Source: JADLHS01 sp964561105 (lineage in GTDB: Bacteria; Verrucomicrobiota; Verrucomicrobiia; Limisphaerales; JADLHS01). Taken from it: a stretch of 64,000 nt of DNA. This document shows, in pieces, positions 53,971 to 63,243 of the stretch. Within the stretch, counting starts at the first letter, position 1; each line of letters opens with the position of its first letter. The position numbers and the translations under genes were made by a program. The stretch covers positions 62,001 to 126,000 of the forward strand of contig CAZLOH010000006.1 of the NCBI GenBank assembly GCA_964561105.1, written 5' to 3'. The notes beneath the pieces are model-generated. The model worked only from the letters and a program-made list of their open reading frames with translations, was not told the DNA's origin and ran no database searches.

Positions 53971-54714
53971 ATGGCTCGTCGTTTTGTGACGGGGAAACGG
54001 TCGCGCCTGGTCCTGCTGGTGTTGCTCGTGGCCGGCGCCGCGTTCGGGCGCGACCTGTCCCACGTCGTGCGCGCGCACGACACGCTGTATGACATCGCGC
54101 GGCAGCACGGCGTTTCCGTCCAGGCACTGGCCGAGCGCAATGGCCTGACCAGCAAGTCGGTCATCTACGTCGGTCAACATCTTTGGATTCCGGTGACAGA
54201 GGAAAGCACGGTGCCGTCGAAGCAAACCGCTTTGCCATCGTCAGTCCGGCGGGCCATTGCCCGCGCGCCGGTCAAACCGCATCGGTGGAAATATATTGTG
54301 ATCCACCACTCGGGGATGAACGAAGGCACGCTGAAAGGAATTGATCGTTATCATCGCGAGGAACGGCACATGGAACACGGGCTGGCGTATCACTTCCTGA
54401 TCGGCAACGGCCACGGCATGGGCGATGGCGAAATCGCCGTCGGCAACCGTTGGAAGCAGCAACAAGACGGCGGCCATCTCCACAGCGCCGCGCAAAACAA
54501 GGTCGCGCTGGGCATCTGCCTGATCGGGAATTTTGATCAAACCAAACCAACCCGGAAGCAACTGGCCAGTCTGGAGGCCTTGATCCGCGCCTTGATGAAA
54601 CGCTGCCACCTGACTGCGGCGGCGGTCAAAACCCATCAGCAGATTAACGTCGTGGGCACGCGTTGTCCGGGCGTCCACTTCCCCACGCGCTCCTTCATCG
54701 CCAACTTGAAGTAA
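53971..54714 (+). CDS. LysM-amidase: N-acetylmuramoyl-L-alanine amidase
   Basis: 247 aa from ATG 53971; GTG 53938 is possible. A membrane/signal segment (SRLVLLVLLVAGAAFG) is followed by one LysM domain (HVVRAHDTLYDIARQHGVSVQALAERNGLTS ... GQHLWIP), a short linker and an amidase_2/PGRP fold (KYIVIHHSGMNEGTLKGIDRYHREERHMEHGLAYHFLIGNG). The Zn ligands are likely the first His of IHHS, a His in GGHLHSAAQNKVALGICLIGNF and the Cys-adjacent region (TRCPG), as in the family. It cleaves the amide between MurNAc and the stem peptide, acting in the periplasm. Confidence 0.88.
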   Translation: MARRFVTGKRSRLVLLVLLVAGAAFGRDLSHVVRAHDTLYDIARQHGVSVQALAERNGLTSKSVIYVGQHLWIPVTEESTVPSKQTALPSSVRRAIARAPVKPHRWKYIVIHHSGMNEGTLKGIDRYHREERHMEHGLAYHFLIGNGHGMGDGEIAVGNRWKQQQDGGHLHSAAQNKVALGICLIGNFDQTKPTRKQLASLEALIRALMKRCHLTAAAVKTHQQINVVGTRCPGVHFPTRSFIANLK

Positions 54715-54734
54715 CGAAGGCGGCCGGCCCGGAA

Positions 54735-55838
54735 TCAAACATTGAATTTGAAAAGCAGCACGTCGCCGTCCTTCACCACGTATTCCTTGCCTTCCATGCG
54801 GTAAAGTCCTTTTTCACGGGCAACCGCCACCGAGCCGCACTTGATCAAATCCTCGTAGGCCACGGTTTCCGCCTTGATGAAGCCGCGCTCGAAGTCGGAG
54901 TGAATCACGCCCGCCGCCTTGGGGGCGGTGTCGCCCGCGTGAATTGTCCATGCACGAACTTCCTTTTCTCCGGCCGTAAAATACGTCCGCAGTCCGAGCA
55001 GATGATACGTGGCGCGGATCAGCGCGCCGATGCCGCTCTCCTCCACGCCCAGTTCCTTGAGGAAGTCCTTCGCTTCCTCGGGCGTCAGGTCAATCAGATC
55101 GCTCTCGATCTGCGCGCTGATCACCACGGCTTCACAGGCCAGGTGCGTCTGCACATACTCAGCCACTTTCTGGACGTAAGGATTTTTATCGCCTTGGGCG
55201 AGTTCAGATTCCTTGACGTTGCACGCGAAGATCGTGGGCTTGTCCGTCAGCAGGAAGAAGGGTTTCGCCAGCGCCTTTTCTTCCGGCGTGAGTTTGACGG
55301 TCAGGGCGGGCTTGCCGGCATCGAGCGCGGGTTCGAGCTTGGCCAGCACGGCGTCTTCCGCCACCGCCGCCTTGTCGCCGCGCTTCACATCCTTGCCCAG
55401 CCGTTCGCGGCGTTTCTTCACCGATTCCAGGTCGGCGAGGACCAGTTCGGTGTTGATCACCTCGATGTCGCGCACCGGGTCCACACTCCCGGCGACGTGG
55501 TGAATGTCCGGGTCTTCAAAACAACGGACCACCTGGACGATCGCATCCACTTCGCGAATATGGGTGAGAAACTTGTTGCCCAATCCTTCGCCCTGGCTCG
55601 CTCCCTTGACCAATCCCGCGATGTCCACGAACTCGATGGCCGCCGGGATCACGACATTGGTTTTGGCAATCTTTTGCAACACCGACAACCGGGCGTCCGG
55701 CACGGTGACGATGCCGACATTGGGATCAATGGTGCAGAAAGGATAGTTCGCCGCCTCCGCCTTGCGGGTGCGGGTGACCGCGTTGAATAAAGTGGACTTG
55801 CCGACATTCGGCAGACCGACGATTCCAGCTCTTAGCAT
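54735..55838 (-). CDS. ychF: Obg-like GTPase YchF
   Basis: 367 aa. G1 motif GLPNVGKSTLFNAVT, PNVGIVTVPD, G3 DIAGLVKGASQGEGLGNKFL, VVRCFEDPDIHHVAGSVDP, a coiled-coil insertion and the C-terminal TGS-like domain (LRTYFTAGEKEVRAWTIHAGDTAPKAAGVIHSDFERGFIKAE ... GKEYVVKDGDVLLFKFNV). The YchF family uses NxxE in place of the NKxD specificity motif (here CNVKESEL) and hydrolyses ATP as well as GTP. It is a cytosolic, ribosome-associated translation/stress factor. Confidence 0.97.
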   Translation of the reverse strand: MLRAGIVGLPNVGKSTLFNAVTRTRKAEAANYPFCTIDPNVGIVTVPDARLSVLQKIAKTNVVIPAAIEFVDIAGLVKGASQGEGLGNKFLTHIREVDAIVQVVRCFEDPDIHHVAGSVDPVRDIEVINTELVLADLESVKKRRERLGKDVKRGDKAAVAEDAVLAKLEPALDAGKPALTVKLTPEEKALAKPFFLLTDKPTIFACNVKESELAQGDKNPYVQKVAEYVQTHLACEAVVISAQIESDLIDLTPEEAKDFLKELGVEESGIGALIRATYHLLGLRTYFTAGEKEVRAWTIHAGDTAPKAAGVIHSDFERGFIKAETVAYEDLIKCGSVAVAREKGLYRMEGKEYVVKDGDVLLFKFNV

Positions 55839-55862
55839 AAATCAAGGCCGCATAGGAGCGCA

Positions 55863-55900
55863 GAGAACGCGCGTAATGGAAAGCAAATCTTTGGCTCAAC
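55863..55900. repeat. Copy 1 of a 38-nt dispersed repeat
   Basis: Matches 62390-62427 at 32 of 38 positions (gagaacgcgcgtaatggaa versus gagaacgggcgtaacggaa at the start). It lies in the 276-bp gap between ychF and the YiiX-like gene. No coding sense is seen in the gap. Confidence 0.5.
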
Positions 55901-56114
55901 CACGCGGGAGCACGGGAAGCCCCCTGCCTCCGCTTCGTTCGAGACGGAGTGGTGATGAATCTTCGAGTCCCGGGCGTGGCTTGCCGACTGGAAAGATACT
56001 CTGGTTGTAGAAGCTCCGCCCCGAATGCTGTTTCAGGCCCATTATTCCCAAAATCAATATCCACCGCAGATTTTTCGATTCACGGCTTTTCCCCCGAGTC
56101 GCTACAGTGCCCGC

Positions 56115-57626
56115 ATGACTACGCCACGGCTGTGCCTGCCGAACGGTTTGAAGCCGTTCATGTCCGCCCGCAGAGGGACGGTGGCCGAGTCGCAGTTGCT
56201 GGCCGATCGCGACACCTTGGGCGAAATTTTCGCCGGGCTGGACCGGCTGGAAGCGCTGATGGATCAAACGCCGGTTTTCACCGCCGCCGCGCAGCGCGGC
56301 TATTTCACGCCCGACGAAGATGACCGCGTCCGGCAAGGGCTGCTCGCCTATCGCAATTACCGCCTCGCCGCCTACGAAGTCATTCTCCGTTATCGTGACT
56401 TTGCGCAGCTTGCGGACGAGAGCCTGCGGTTGCGCGGTTTTCTGGCCGCATTCGCCGCGGCGCTGGTCCTCTATGCCAAGTCGCTGAAGCTCATCCAGGT
56501 GGTCGAGCATCGGCCGTTGCTGCGTGCCAAAATCAACGAACCGGACGCGAAGTTTGACCTCGAAGCCGGCTTCTTCGATGACGTGCTCGTCGGCTACAGC
56601 TCACTTTCAAATTACCGGCAGCTCGCCCGGACGGATCACTACTGGCGCGGCGCGCGCCGTTCGGAAATGTTCCGTCGGCTCGACGCCGACGGCGACTGGG
56701 GCGGGTTGATTGAGATCATCCGCCACCGCCGGCGCATTGTGCGCCAGCGACTATTCGATGTGCTTCGGCGCCGACTGTGGCGCGACTGGCGCGCGTTCTG
56801 GCAGACCGCCCTCCGGCCCGCGCGCCGGACGCGTTACAGCCTGCAAGCGCTGCTGGGCGGGAGCTTCGCCGGCGTTCAGCTCGTGGCCAACCCTGATCAC
56901 GCGCTCACACCAACCGTGCTGGCCGCGTTGCGCCCGCAACTCCAGCCGGGCGATGTGCTGCTCTGCCGTGCCGAGGGCAAACTCACCACGGCGCTGCTGC
57001 CCGGCTTCTGGTCGCACGCCGCGATCTACCTCGGCGCGCGCGATGAGCTCGCCGCGCTCGGGGTGTGTGAGCAACCCCATGCCGCGAAACACTGGGATGA
57101 ACTCCCGGCGCACTCCGGCCCGCTCGGCTGCGTCATCGAAGGAATCGCTCCGCGCGTCCGCCTCGCCTCCCTCGAATCCAGTCTCAACGCGGACCACGTC
57201 GTCGTGCTGCGCCCCACCGTGGCGCGCGAGGAATTGGCCGCCGCGCTGGGCGAGGCGTTCGGGCATCTCGGAAAACCCTACGATTTCGAGTTCGACTTCA
57301 ACGTAACCAGCCGCGTGGTTTGCACCGAATTGGTGTACCGCTGCTACCATCATCGGGGAGCGATCCACTTTCCCCTCGTGAAACGGCTGGGGCGTTACAC
57401 CCTCAGTGGCGACGACATTGCGCACCTGACGCTGGACGAACTGGCCAAGGCGGACGGACTCGACCACGCCCCGCTGCGTCCGGTCGCCCTGATCTTGAAG
57501 CGTCGCGACGGTCAGGCACATGCGGTGCCGCCTCAACGCGTCGTGTCCTTGCTCCGTCGCATCCGCAACGGTTGGCGCCCGGCGCGCAAGGCTCCGGTGT
57601 CGTCGGTTGCCGCGCCACCCGCATGA
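56115..57626 (+). CDS. YiiX/NlpC-P60-type cysteine hydrolase
   Basis: 503 aa from ATG 56115. The first 270 residues are helical and of unknown type (DRLEALMDQTPVF ... LRRRLWRDWRAFWQTALRPARR). From about residue 300 comes a permuted-papain/YiiX fold: LQPGDVLLCRAEG ... FWSHAAIYLG with catalytic His, and VVCTELVYRCY with catalytic Cys. This orientation (His before Cys) matches the permuted YiiX/YebB-like group, which cleaves amide or ester bonds of peptides or lipids. Its stop overlaps the start of the next gene (ATGA), suggesting a linked role in lipid or envelope metabolism. Confidence 0.8.
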   Translation: MTTPRLCLPNGLKPFMSARRGTVAESQLLADRDTLGEIFAGLDRLEALMDQTPVFTAAAQRGYFTPDEDDRVRQGLLAYRNYRLAAYEVILRYRDFAQLADESLRLRGFLAAFAAALVLYAKSLKLIQVVEHRPLLRAKINEPDAKFDLEAGFFDDVLVGYSSLSNYRQLARTDHYWRGARRSEMFRRLDADGDWGGLIEIIRHRRRIVRQRLFDVLRRRLWRDWRAFWQTALRPARRTRYSLQALLGGSFAGVQLVANPDHALTPTVLAALRPQLQPGDVLLCRAEGKLTTALLPGFWSHAAIYLGARDELAALGVCEQPHAAKHWDELPAHSGPLGCVIEGIAPRVRLASLESSLNADHVVVLRPTVAREELAAALGEAFGHLGKPYDFEFDFNVTSRVVCTELVYRCYHHRGAIHFPLVKRLGRYTLSGDDIAHLTLDELAKADGLDHAPLRPVALILKRRDGQAHAVPPQRVVSLLRRIRNGWRPARKAPVSSVAAPPA

Positions 57627-59743
57627 CTGCGCTCTGGTATTACGTCTGGCACTGGCTGTGCGCGCGAAGCTATTTCGACCGCATCACGGTGCTGCATTCG
57701 GAGCGACTGCCGGCAGGCGGGCCGGTGCTTTATGTCTGCCTGCACCGCAACGGGGCCGTGGATGGGTTCATCTACCGGCGGGTACTGCCGCGTGGCGTCT
57801 TTTTGATCTCGACGCAATTGCTCCGGAGTTTTTTCGCGCGCCTCTTTTTCTGCGGGATCGCTGTCGCGCGCGGGAAGGATGACGGCGATCACAGCCAGAA
57901 CGATGCGGCCTTGCGTCGGTGCGTCCAACTGCTGGCGAACGGCGGCGAACTGGTCGTCTTTCCCGAAGGCACCAGTGCGCTGGGCCCGCGTCATTTGCCG
58001 TTCAAGAGCGGCGCGGCGCGGATTGCGCTGGAAGCCCTGGCGCGCGGCGTGCCGCTCCGCATCGTGCCGCTCGGCATCCATTACGAACGCGCCTGGGCCT
58101 TCCGCAGCCGGGTCGAGGTGGTCGTGGGCGAGCCGATTTCCAGGGAGCTTCCCGCCGACCTGAGCGAACTGGGCCGGCTCAAGGAAATGAGACGTCGCAT
58201 GACCACGGCGCTGGAATCGGTCGGCGCGAACTTCCCCTCCGCCGCCGCGCAGGCCAACGCGGAACGCTTTGCCTACGCCGCCACGCTCGGCACGTCGCGC
58301 AACTACTTCGACGCGCTCAAGCCCCTCGAAGTCGGTGTGCCAGAGCCGCTGCGTGCGCGTTGGCAGGAACTGGAGTCAAAACTTGTCGCCAACCGGATGC
58401 CGCTGCATCAGGGCGTGCCGTTGTTCCCGGTCGGTCCGTGGTTGCGCTACGCATTGCTGCTGCTGGCGCTCGGACCCGTCGTGCTGGCCGGAGCGGCGCT
58501 CAATCTCCCGCCGCTGGTCGCGGGTTGGCTGGCCGCGCGCAAATTTGCCGACGATCGGAATGTCATTGCGCTCTGGCGGATCATGGTCGGACTCCCGTTG
58601 TTTTTGATCTGGTTCAGCGTGATCGCCATTCTGCTCGCGTTCGGCGCGGGTTGGATTTGGTCGCTCGGCTATGTGCTGTTGTCGCTCGCGGCGCTGAAGT
58701 CGCTTTACCGGACGAAAAAACTGGCCGTCGCGGTCTGGAACGGCCTGGCGCACCCGTCCCTGGCGCGCCCGGCCCATGAGTTTCACCGGTCTTTGCTGCG
58801 CCACTTTTCTCCGGAGACTGGTGACACCGCGCGCGCGCCGAACCCGGCCCTGGTCCCCCTCCGATGCGGAACGAGTGGCTGCGGGCCGGGTGAGGGGATG
58901 GGCGCGTCAAAACTCCTGCCCCACGAATGGTGTTTCGGCGGGTTCTTGCTCATCCATTGGCTGAGGCTGGTGCGGGCGGTTGGGCCGCTGGATTTCGACG
59001 CGCTGCTCTATTTTGCGCTGTTGCTCGCGAACCTCCTCGTCATCGCTTGGTGTCGGCGGAAAGAGACGAACCTGCGCTGGCAACTGCGCCTCTGGTTCTA
59101 TCCGGTGGCGATGAACGCGGTGTTCTTCACGATGGGTTCCGCCGTGCTCAAGGTGACGCCGCACAAATTCGATGCCGCGCTCGACGGATTCGACCGCGCG
59201 CTGTTCGGCGCCACGCTCAGCCTCCGGGCCCAGGCCATCGCCACACCCGCGCTCACGGAGCTCCTCAGTTTTTGCTACCTGCTGTTCTTTCCCTACTTGA
59301 TCGTGAGCTGGTTTTACTATGCGCGGCGCGGGCTGCCGCTCCTGCGTCAGCTCATGGTCGGGCTGTTCACCATCTACGGCCTCGGATTCCTCGGCTACTC
59401 GTTCGTACCCGCCAGCGGGCCGCACCTCGCGCTGCGCGATGAATTCACCGTGCCGCTCACGGGTTGGGTGATCACGAAGCTCAACGCCGGCATTGTTGCC
59501 CGCGGCAGCAACGGCGTGGATGTTTTTCCCAGCCTCCACTGCGCCATCTCCACGTTTCTGCTGTTCTTCGACCGCCAGCACGCGCGCTGGCGATACCGGC
59601 TTTACCTCGCGCCGTGCATCGGGCTGTGGCTGGCGACGATTTACCTGCGCTACCACTACTTCGTGGACGTCGTCCTCGGCTTTGCGCTCGCCGGCTTTGC
59701 GCTCGCGATCACCAATCGCTGGGAGCGGACGGTGCGGCGCTAG
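57623..59743 (+). CDS. Acyltransferase (PlsC-type)-PAP2 phosphatase-like fusion
   Basis: 706 aa from ATG 57623. Residues 1-230 are a PlsC/GPAT-type acyltransferase: HRNGAVDGF in place of NHxxxxD (spacing H-x5-D) and VVFPEGTSALGPRHLPFKSGAARIA with the FPEGTS block. About 400 follows a hydrophobic stretch. A linker at about 395-435 (encoded near 58800-58920) looks like dispersed-repeat DNA read in frame. The C-terminus is a membrane PAP2_3-type domain with FVPASGPHL, FPSLHCAIST and RYHYFVDVVLG, as in inositolphosphoryl/aureobasidin-type phosphatases. The two halves would acylate and then dephosphorylate (or exchange a head group on) a lipid. Confidence 0.8.
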   Translation: MTALWYYVWHWLCARSYFDRITVLHSERLPAGGPVLYVCLHRNGAVDGFIYRRVLPRGVFLISTQLLRSFFARLFFCGIAVARGKDDGDHSQNDAALRRCVQLLANGGELVVFPEGTSALGPRHLPFKSGAARIALEALARGVPLRIVPLGIHYERAWAFRSRVEVVVGEPISRELPADLSELGRLKEMRRRMTTALESVGANFPSAAAQANAERFAYAATLGTSRNYFDALKPLEVGVPEPLRARWQELESKLVANRMPLHQGVPLFPVGPWLRYALLLLALGPVVLAGAALNLPPLVAGWLAARKFADDRNVIALWRIMVGLPLFLIWFSVIAILLAFGAGWIWSLGYVLLSLAALKSLYRTKKLAVAVWNGLAHPSLARPAHEFHRSLLRHFSPETGDTARAPNPALVPLRCGTSGCGPGEGMGASKLLPHEWCFGGFLLIHWLRLVRAVGPLDFDALLYFALLLANLLVIAWCRRKETNLRWQLRLWFYPVAMNAVFFTMGSAVLKVTPHKFDAALDGFDRALFGATLSLRAQAIATPALTELLSFCYLLFFPYLIVSWFYYARRGLPLLRQLMVGLFTIYGLGFLGYSFVPASGPHLALRDEFTVPLTGWVITKLNAGIVARGSNGVDVFPSLHCAISTFLLFFDRQHARWRYRLYLAPCIGLWLATIYLRYHYFVDVVLGFALAGFALAITNRWERTVRR

Positions 59744-59795
59744 ACCTGCGACTTGAAACCTGACTCCCGGACCAACTGACAACCTACAATACGCC

Positions 59796-62318
59796 ATGAA
59801 TCATACCCTTCGTTTCGATGAACCTCTCGCCACGCGGCTGGAACTGGCCGGGGGCAAGGGCGCCAACCTCGCGCTCCTGACGCAACGCGGTTTCCCGGTG
59901 CCACGCGGCTTCGTGGTCACGGCTTCCGTTTATCGCGAGTTCAGCGCGGGCGCGGAGGGCTGGAGTCGCCGGGTTGCCGAACTGCCGTTCGCGGACGCCA
60001 CCGCCCTGCGCGCCGCGTCCGCAGTGTTGCAGGCGGAACTCGCGCGCTTGCCGCTCCCGTCGCGCGCCGCCGACGAGATCCGGGAACAACTGGGACGTTT
60101 CCCGGAGGGCACGGCGTTTTCAGTGCGCTCGTCCTCGACGATGGAAGACCTCGCGGGCGCGGCGTTCGCCGGACAACACGAGACTTTTTTGAACGTCGTG
60201 GGCGTGGCTGACGTGCTGGACCGCGTGCGTGGGTGTTTTGTTTCCCTGTGGGCGGATCGGGCGATTGCGTATCGTCACCAGCAGGGCTTCGATCACGCAC
60301 AGGCCGCGATGGCGGTCGTCGTGCAGCAGTTGGTGCCGAGCGAATCAGCGGGTGTCGGCTTCAGCATCAACCCGGTCAACGGCCGGCTGGAGGAGATGGT
60401 CATCAATGCCAACTTCGGGCTGGGCGAATCCGTCGTGAGCGGCGAGGGCGAAGTGGACCAGTGGATTCTCGACAAGGCGGCGCGCACCGTGCGCTCGGCG
60501 AACATCGCCAGCAAGTCGCGCCAGGTGGTCAGCGCGGAGTCCGGCACGCGTGAAATTCACCTCGTGGGCGATGCCGCGGCGCAGCCCAGTTTGAGCGAGG
60601 GACAGTTGGCGGCGCTGGCGGATTTGCTGGTGCGGGTGGAGGCGAGCTACGGGTTTCCGCAGGACATCGAGTGGGCGTTTGCCCTGGGTCGGCTTTGGCT
60701 GCTGCAATCGCGCCCCATCACCACCATCCCGCCGCGCTGGACGCGCGATGAATCCGCCGAGCGCTTTCCGAATGTCATCACGCCGCTGACGTGGGATTTC
60801 GTCGAATCCGGTTTTCACCGCTCGCTGAACCACTCCTTCGGCCTGCTCGGCTTCCCGCCTTTCGCCGGCAAATGGTTCGCGATGTTCGGGCATTACATCT
60901 ATGGCAACCAGAACGCCGTCGAGCTTTATGCCCGGCGCGCGCCCTTCGCCGTACGTTCGCTGGATGAATTGCGCGCGGCGATTCCGCGTCTGCGCCAGCA
61001 ATTCGGCTGGGTGCAGGAGGTGCCGGTCTCGTGGATGCGCGATCTGGATCACTATCTCATCACGTTGGGCCGGTTCGAGGCGGAACCCCTCGAAGGCAAG
61101 TCGCCGTTGGAAATCTGGCGGCACGTGCTGGCGGTGAACGAGCACGGGGCGCAGTATTTCCTGCCGAACATCGCCATCTCCATCGCGCAGGGTTCGCTCT
61201 ACCGGTTGTTGCACGGCCTGCTGCAACTCGCCCTCGGCCCGACGGAGGGGGACGTGCTGCTCGATCACTTGATGGCCTGGTGCGAAACCAAGACGGGCCA
61301 GATCAACAAGGAGTTGTTCGAGCTGGCGCTGTTGGCACGCCGCGAGCCGAAGTTGGAAGCGCGGCTGCGCGAGTCGGCTTCGCGGGAACTGCTGGCCAGC
61401 GGGGCCCTGGCCGGGTTTCCTGAGTTCAGCGCGCGGCTGGGGCGCTTCCTCCGCGATCACGGGCATCGCGAGGTGGACTTTGACGCCTACGCGGCCACCT
61501 GGGTGGAGGCGCCGTGGATTGTCCTGGATAACGTCCGGCTGATTCTGCAAATGCCGATGGACCACGAGCCGGCGCAGAAGTCGCGCGAGTTGAAGATTCG
61601 CGCGCAACAGGCGGAAGTGACGCTGTTCGCGAAGCTGCCGCCCGACTTGCATTTCTTTTTCCACGAGTTGCTGCGGTTGGCGCGCGCTTACACGAGCCTC
61701 GACGACTTGGAGCATTATCAGACCACGCGCCTGACTCCGGCGCTGCGGCGCGGGCTGCGCGCGTTGGGTGAGCGTTTGACACAGTGCGGCGTGCTGGCGG
61801 AGCCGATGGATGTGTTCTTCGCGCGTCAGGAGCAGTTGGAACTGGCGCTGACCGCGGATACACCGGAGACACGGAAGGAGTTTGCGGCGCAGGTGCGGCG
61901 GCAAAAGGCGGCTTATCTTGCCGACAAGGCGCGCAAGCCGGACTGGGTTCTCAATGAGAGCGAGGCTGCGGGAGTTGCGGCTCCCGGTGAGCAGGGCGAG
62001 GTGTTGACTGGTCTGGCGGGCAGCCCCGGCGTGGCGGAGGGGCCGGTGTTCACCGTGTTGACGCCGGATGATTTCGCGAAGTTTCCGAAAGGTGCCGTGC
62101 TGGTGGCGCGCACGACGAACCCGACATGGACGCCGCTGTTCTACAGTGCGGCGGCCGTTGTGACCGAGAGCGGCGGGCCGTTGTCACACGGCGCGGTGAC
62201 GGCGCGCGAGATGCGGATTCCGGCGGTGATGTCGGTGAAACAGTCCTTGACCCGGTTACAAAACGGCCAACGGGTGCGCGTGGACGGAGGAGCCGGGCAT
62301 GTCGAAGTGTTGGGGTGA
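59796..62318 (+). CDS. PEP-utilizing dikinase resembling rifampin phosphotransferase
   Basis: 840 aa. The N-terminal ATP-grasp domain resembles pyruvate-phosphate dikinase/PEP synthase (GGKGANLALLTQRGFPVPRGFVV ... FSVRSSSTMEDLAGAAFAGQHETFLNV ... GVGFSINPVNG ... WAFALGRLWLLQSRPI). The C-terminus holds the swivelling His domain: ESGGPLSHGAVTAREMRIPAVM, with the phosphorylated His in SHGA. The roughly 350-residue middle is unlike PEP synthase. The order ATP domain-middle-His domain and the length (about 840-870 aa) match rifampin phosphotransferases and relatives, which use ATP to phosphorylate a ligand held in the middle domain. The real substrate here is unknown. Confidence 0.8.
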   Translation: MNHTLRFDEPLATRLELAGGKGANLALLTQRGFPVPRGFVVTASVYREFSAGAEGWSRRVAELPFADATALRAASAVLQAELARLPLPSRAADEIREQLGRFPEGTAFSVRSSSTMEDLAGAAFAGQHETFLNVVGVADVLDRVRGCFVSLWADRAIAYRHQQGFDHAQAAMAVVVQQLVPSESAGVGFSINPVNGRLEEMVINANFGLGESVVSGEGEVDQWILDKAARTVRSANIASKSRQVVSAESGTREIHLVGDAAAQPSLSEGQLAALADLLVRVEASYGFPQDIEWAFALGRLWLLQSRPITTIPPRWTRDESAERFPNVITPLTWDFVESGFHRSLNHSFGLLGFPPFAGKWFAMFGHYIYGNQNAVELYARRAPFAVRSLDELRAAIPRLRQQFGWVQEVPVSWMRDLDHYLITLGRFEAEPLEGKSPLEIWRHVLAVNEHGAQYFLPNIAISIAQGSLYRLLHGLLQLALGPTEGDVLLDHLMAWCETKTGQINKELFELALLARREPKLEARLRESASRELLASGALAGFPEFSARLGRFLRDHGHREVDFDAYAATWVEAPWIVLDNVRLILQMPMDHEPAQKSRELKIRAQQAEVTLFAKLPPDLHFFFHELLRLARAYTSLDDLEHYQTTRLTPALRRGLRALGERLTQCGVLAEPMDVFFARQEQLELALTADTPETRKEFAAQVRRQKAAYLADKARKPDWVLNESEAAGVAAPGEQGEVLTGLAGSPGVAEGPVFTVLTPDDFAKFPKGAVLVARTTNPTWTPLFYSAAAVVTESGGPLSHGAVTAREMRIPAVMSVKQSLTRLQNGQRVRVDGGAGHVEVLG

Positions 62319-62389
62319 GATTTCCCCGCGGGAATGGTTGAGCTTGGCGCCGTCGAGTTGGGCGTAAATCCAGGAGGCTCAGGTGCGCC

Positions 62390-62427
62390 GAGAACGGGCG
62401 TAACGGAAGGCAAGTCTCTGACTCAAC
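62390..62427. repeat. Copy 2 of a 38-nt dispersed repeat
   Basis: See copy at 55863-55900 (32 of 38 identical). It lies in the 264-bp gap between the dikinase and the DUF1326 gene. A tandem ...attcgatattcg... follows at about 62493. Confidence 0.5.
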
Positions 62428-62582
62428 TCGCGCCGAAGTTCGCGGCAAGGCCACTCTTGACAAGGCCGCGCCGGATATGGAGGGTATCCGCGTATTCGAT
62501 ATTCGTTATTCGTCAGGCTTAAACCCGCCCGGCAATCGGTTGAACCTCCAACTTACGGCCGGCGCAACCCGGAGACGGCGCT

Positions 62583-63221
62583 ATGAGTCATTATGTCGAG
62601 TGGACGATGCAGGGAACGGAGTATGTCAATTGCAACTGTGCCTGGGGCTGCCCGTGCCAGTTCAACGCGCCGCCCACTTATGGCAACTGCAGCGCCGCCG
62701 GGTTCGTGCAAATTGACCACGGCCACTTCGGCAAAGTCTCGTTGGACGGTTTACGCTGGGGCATCATGGGCGCGTGGCCCGGCGCGGTTCATCTGGGTAA
62801 CGGCCGGCTCCAGACCATCATTGACGAACGCGCGAATCCCGAGCAGCGCCAGGCCATTGAAACCGTCTCCCACGGCGGCGAAACCGAACCGGGCAGCCTC
62901 ATCTGGCAGGTGTTCTCCACCACCATCACGGAGTTTCTGCCCACGCTCTACAAACCCATTGACCTCGCCATTGATTACCAGAACCGCACCGCCCGGGTGA
63001 ACGTGTCTGGTGTGGTCGAAGGCGCCGGCGAATCCATCCGCAATCCCGTCACCGGCGCCCCGCACCGGGTTCGCACCACCATGCCCACGGGATTTGAATT
63101 CACCGAGAGCGAGGTGGTCAGCGGCAAGACCAAGGCGACCGGCTTCCTCCCGATGACCTTCGACGGCACCCACGCGCACATCGCGCGCATCCACTGGAGC
63201 AATCGCGGCGTCGTGCGTTAG
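62583..63221 (+). CDS. DUF1326 protein
   Basis: 212 aa. The Cys-rich start (EYVNCNCAWGCPCQFNAPPTYGNC) is the hallmark of DUF1326; the body has GFVQIDHGHFGKVSLDGLRWGIMGAWPGAVHLGNGRLQTIIDERA. The clustered Cys residues suggest metal or thiol chemistry. No enzyme is assigned to the family. It is followed after 22 bp by a DUF2182 membrane protein, a very common pairing, so the two likely work together at the membrane. Confidence 0.9.
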   Translation: MSHYVEWTMQGTEYVNCNCAWGCPCQFNAPPTYGNCSAAGFVQIDHGHFGKVSLDGLRWGIMGAWPGAVHLGNGRLQTIIDERANPEQRQAIETVSHGGETEPGSLIWQVFSTTITEFLPTLYKPIDLAIDYQNRTARVNVSGVVEGAGESIRNPVTGAPHRVRTTMPTGFEFTESEVVSGKTKATGFLPMTFDGTHAHIARIHWSNRGVVR

Positions 63222-63243
63222 CCACCGGCCGCCCTGTGATCGA

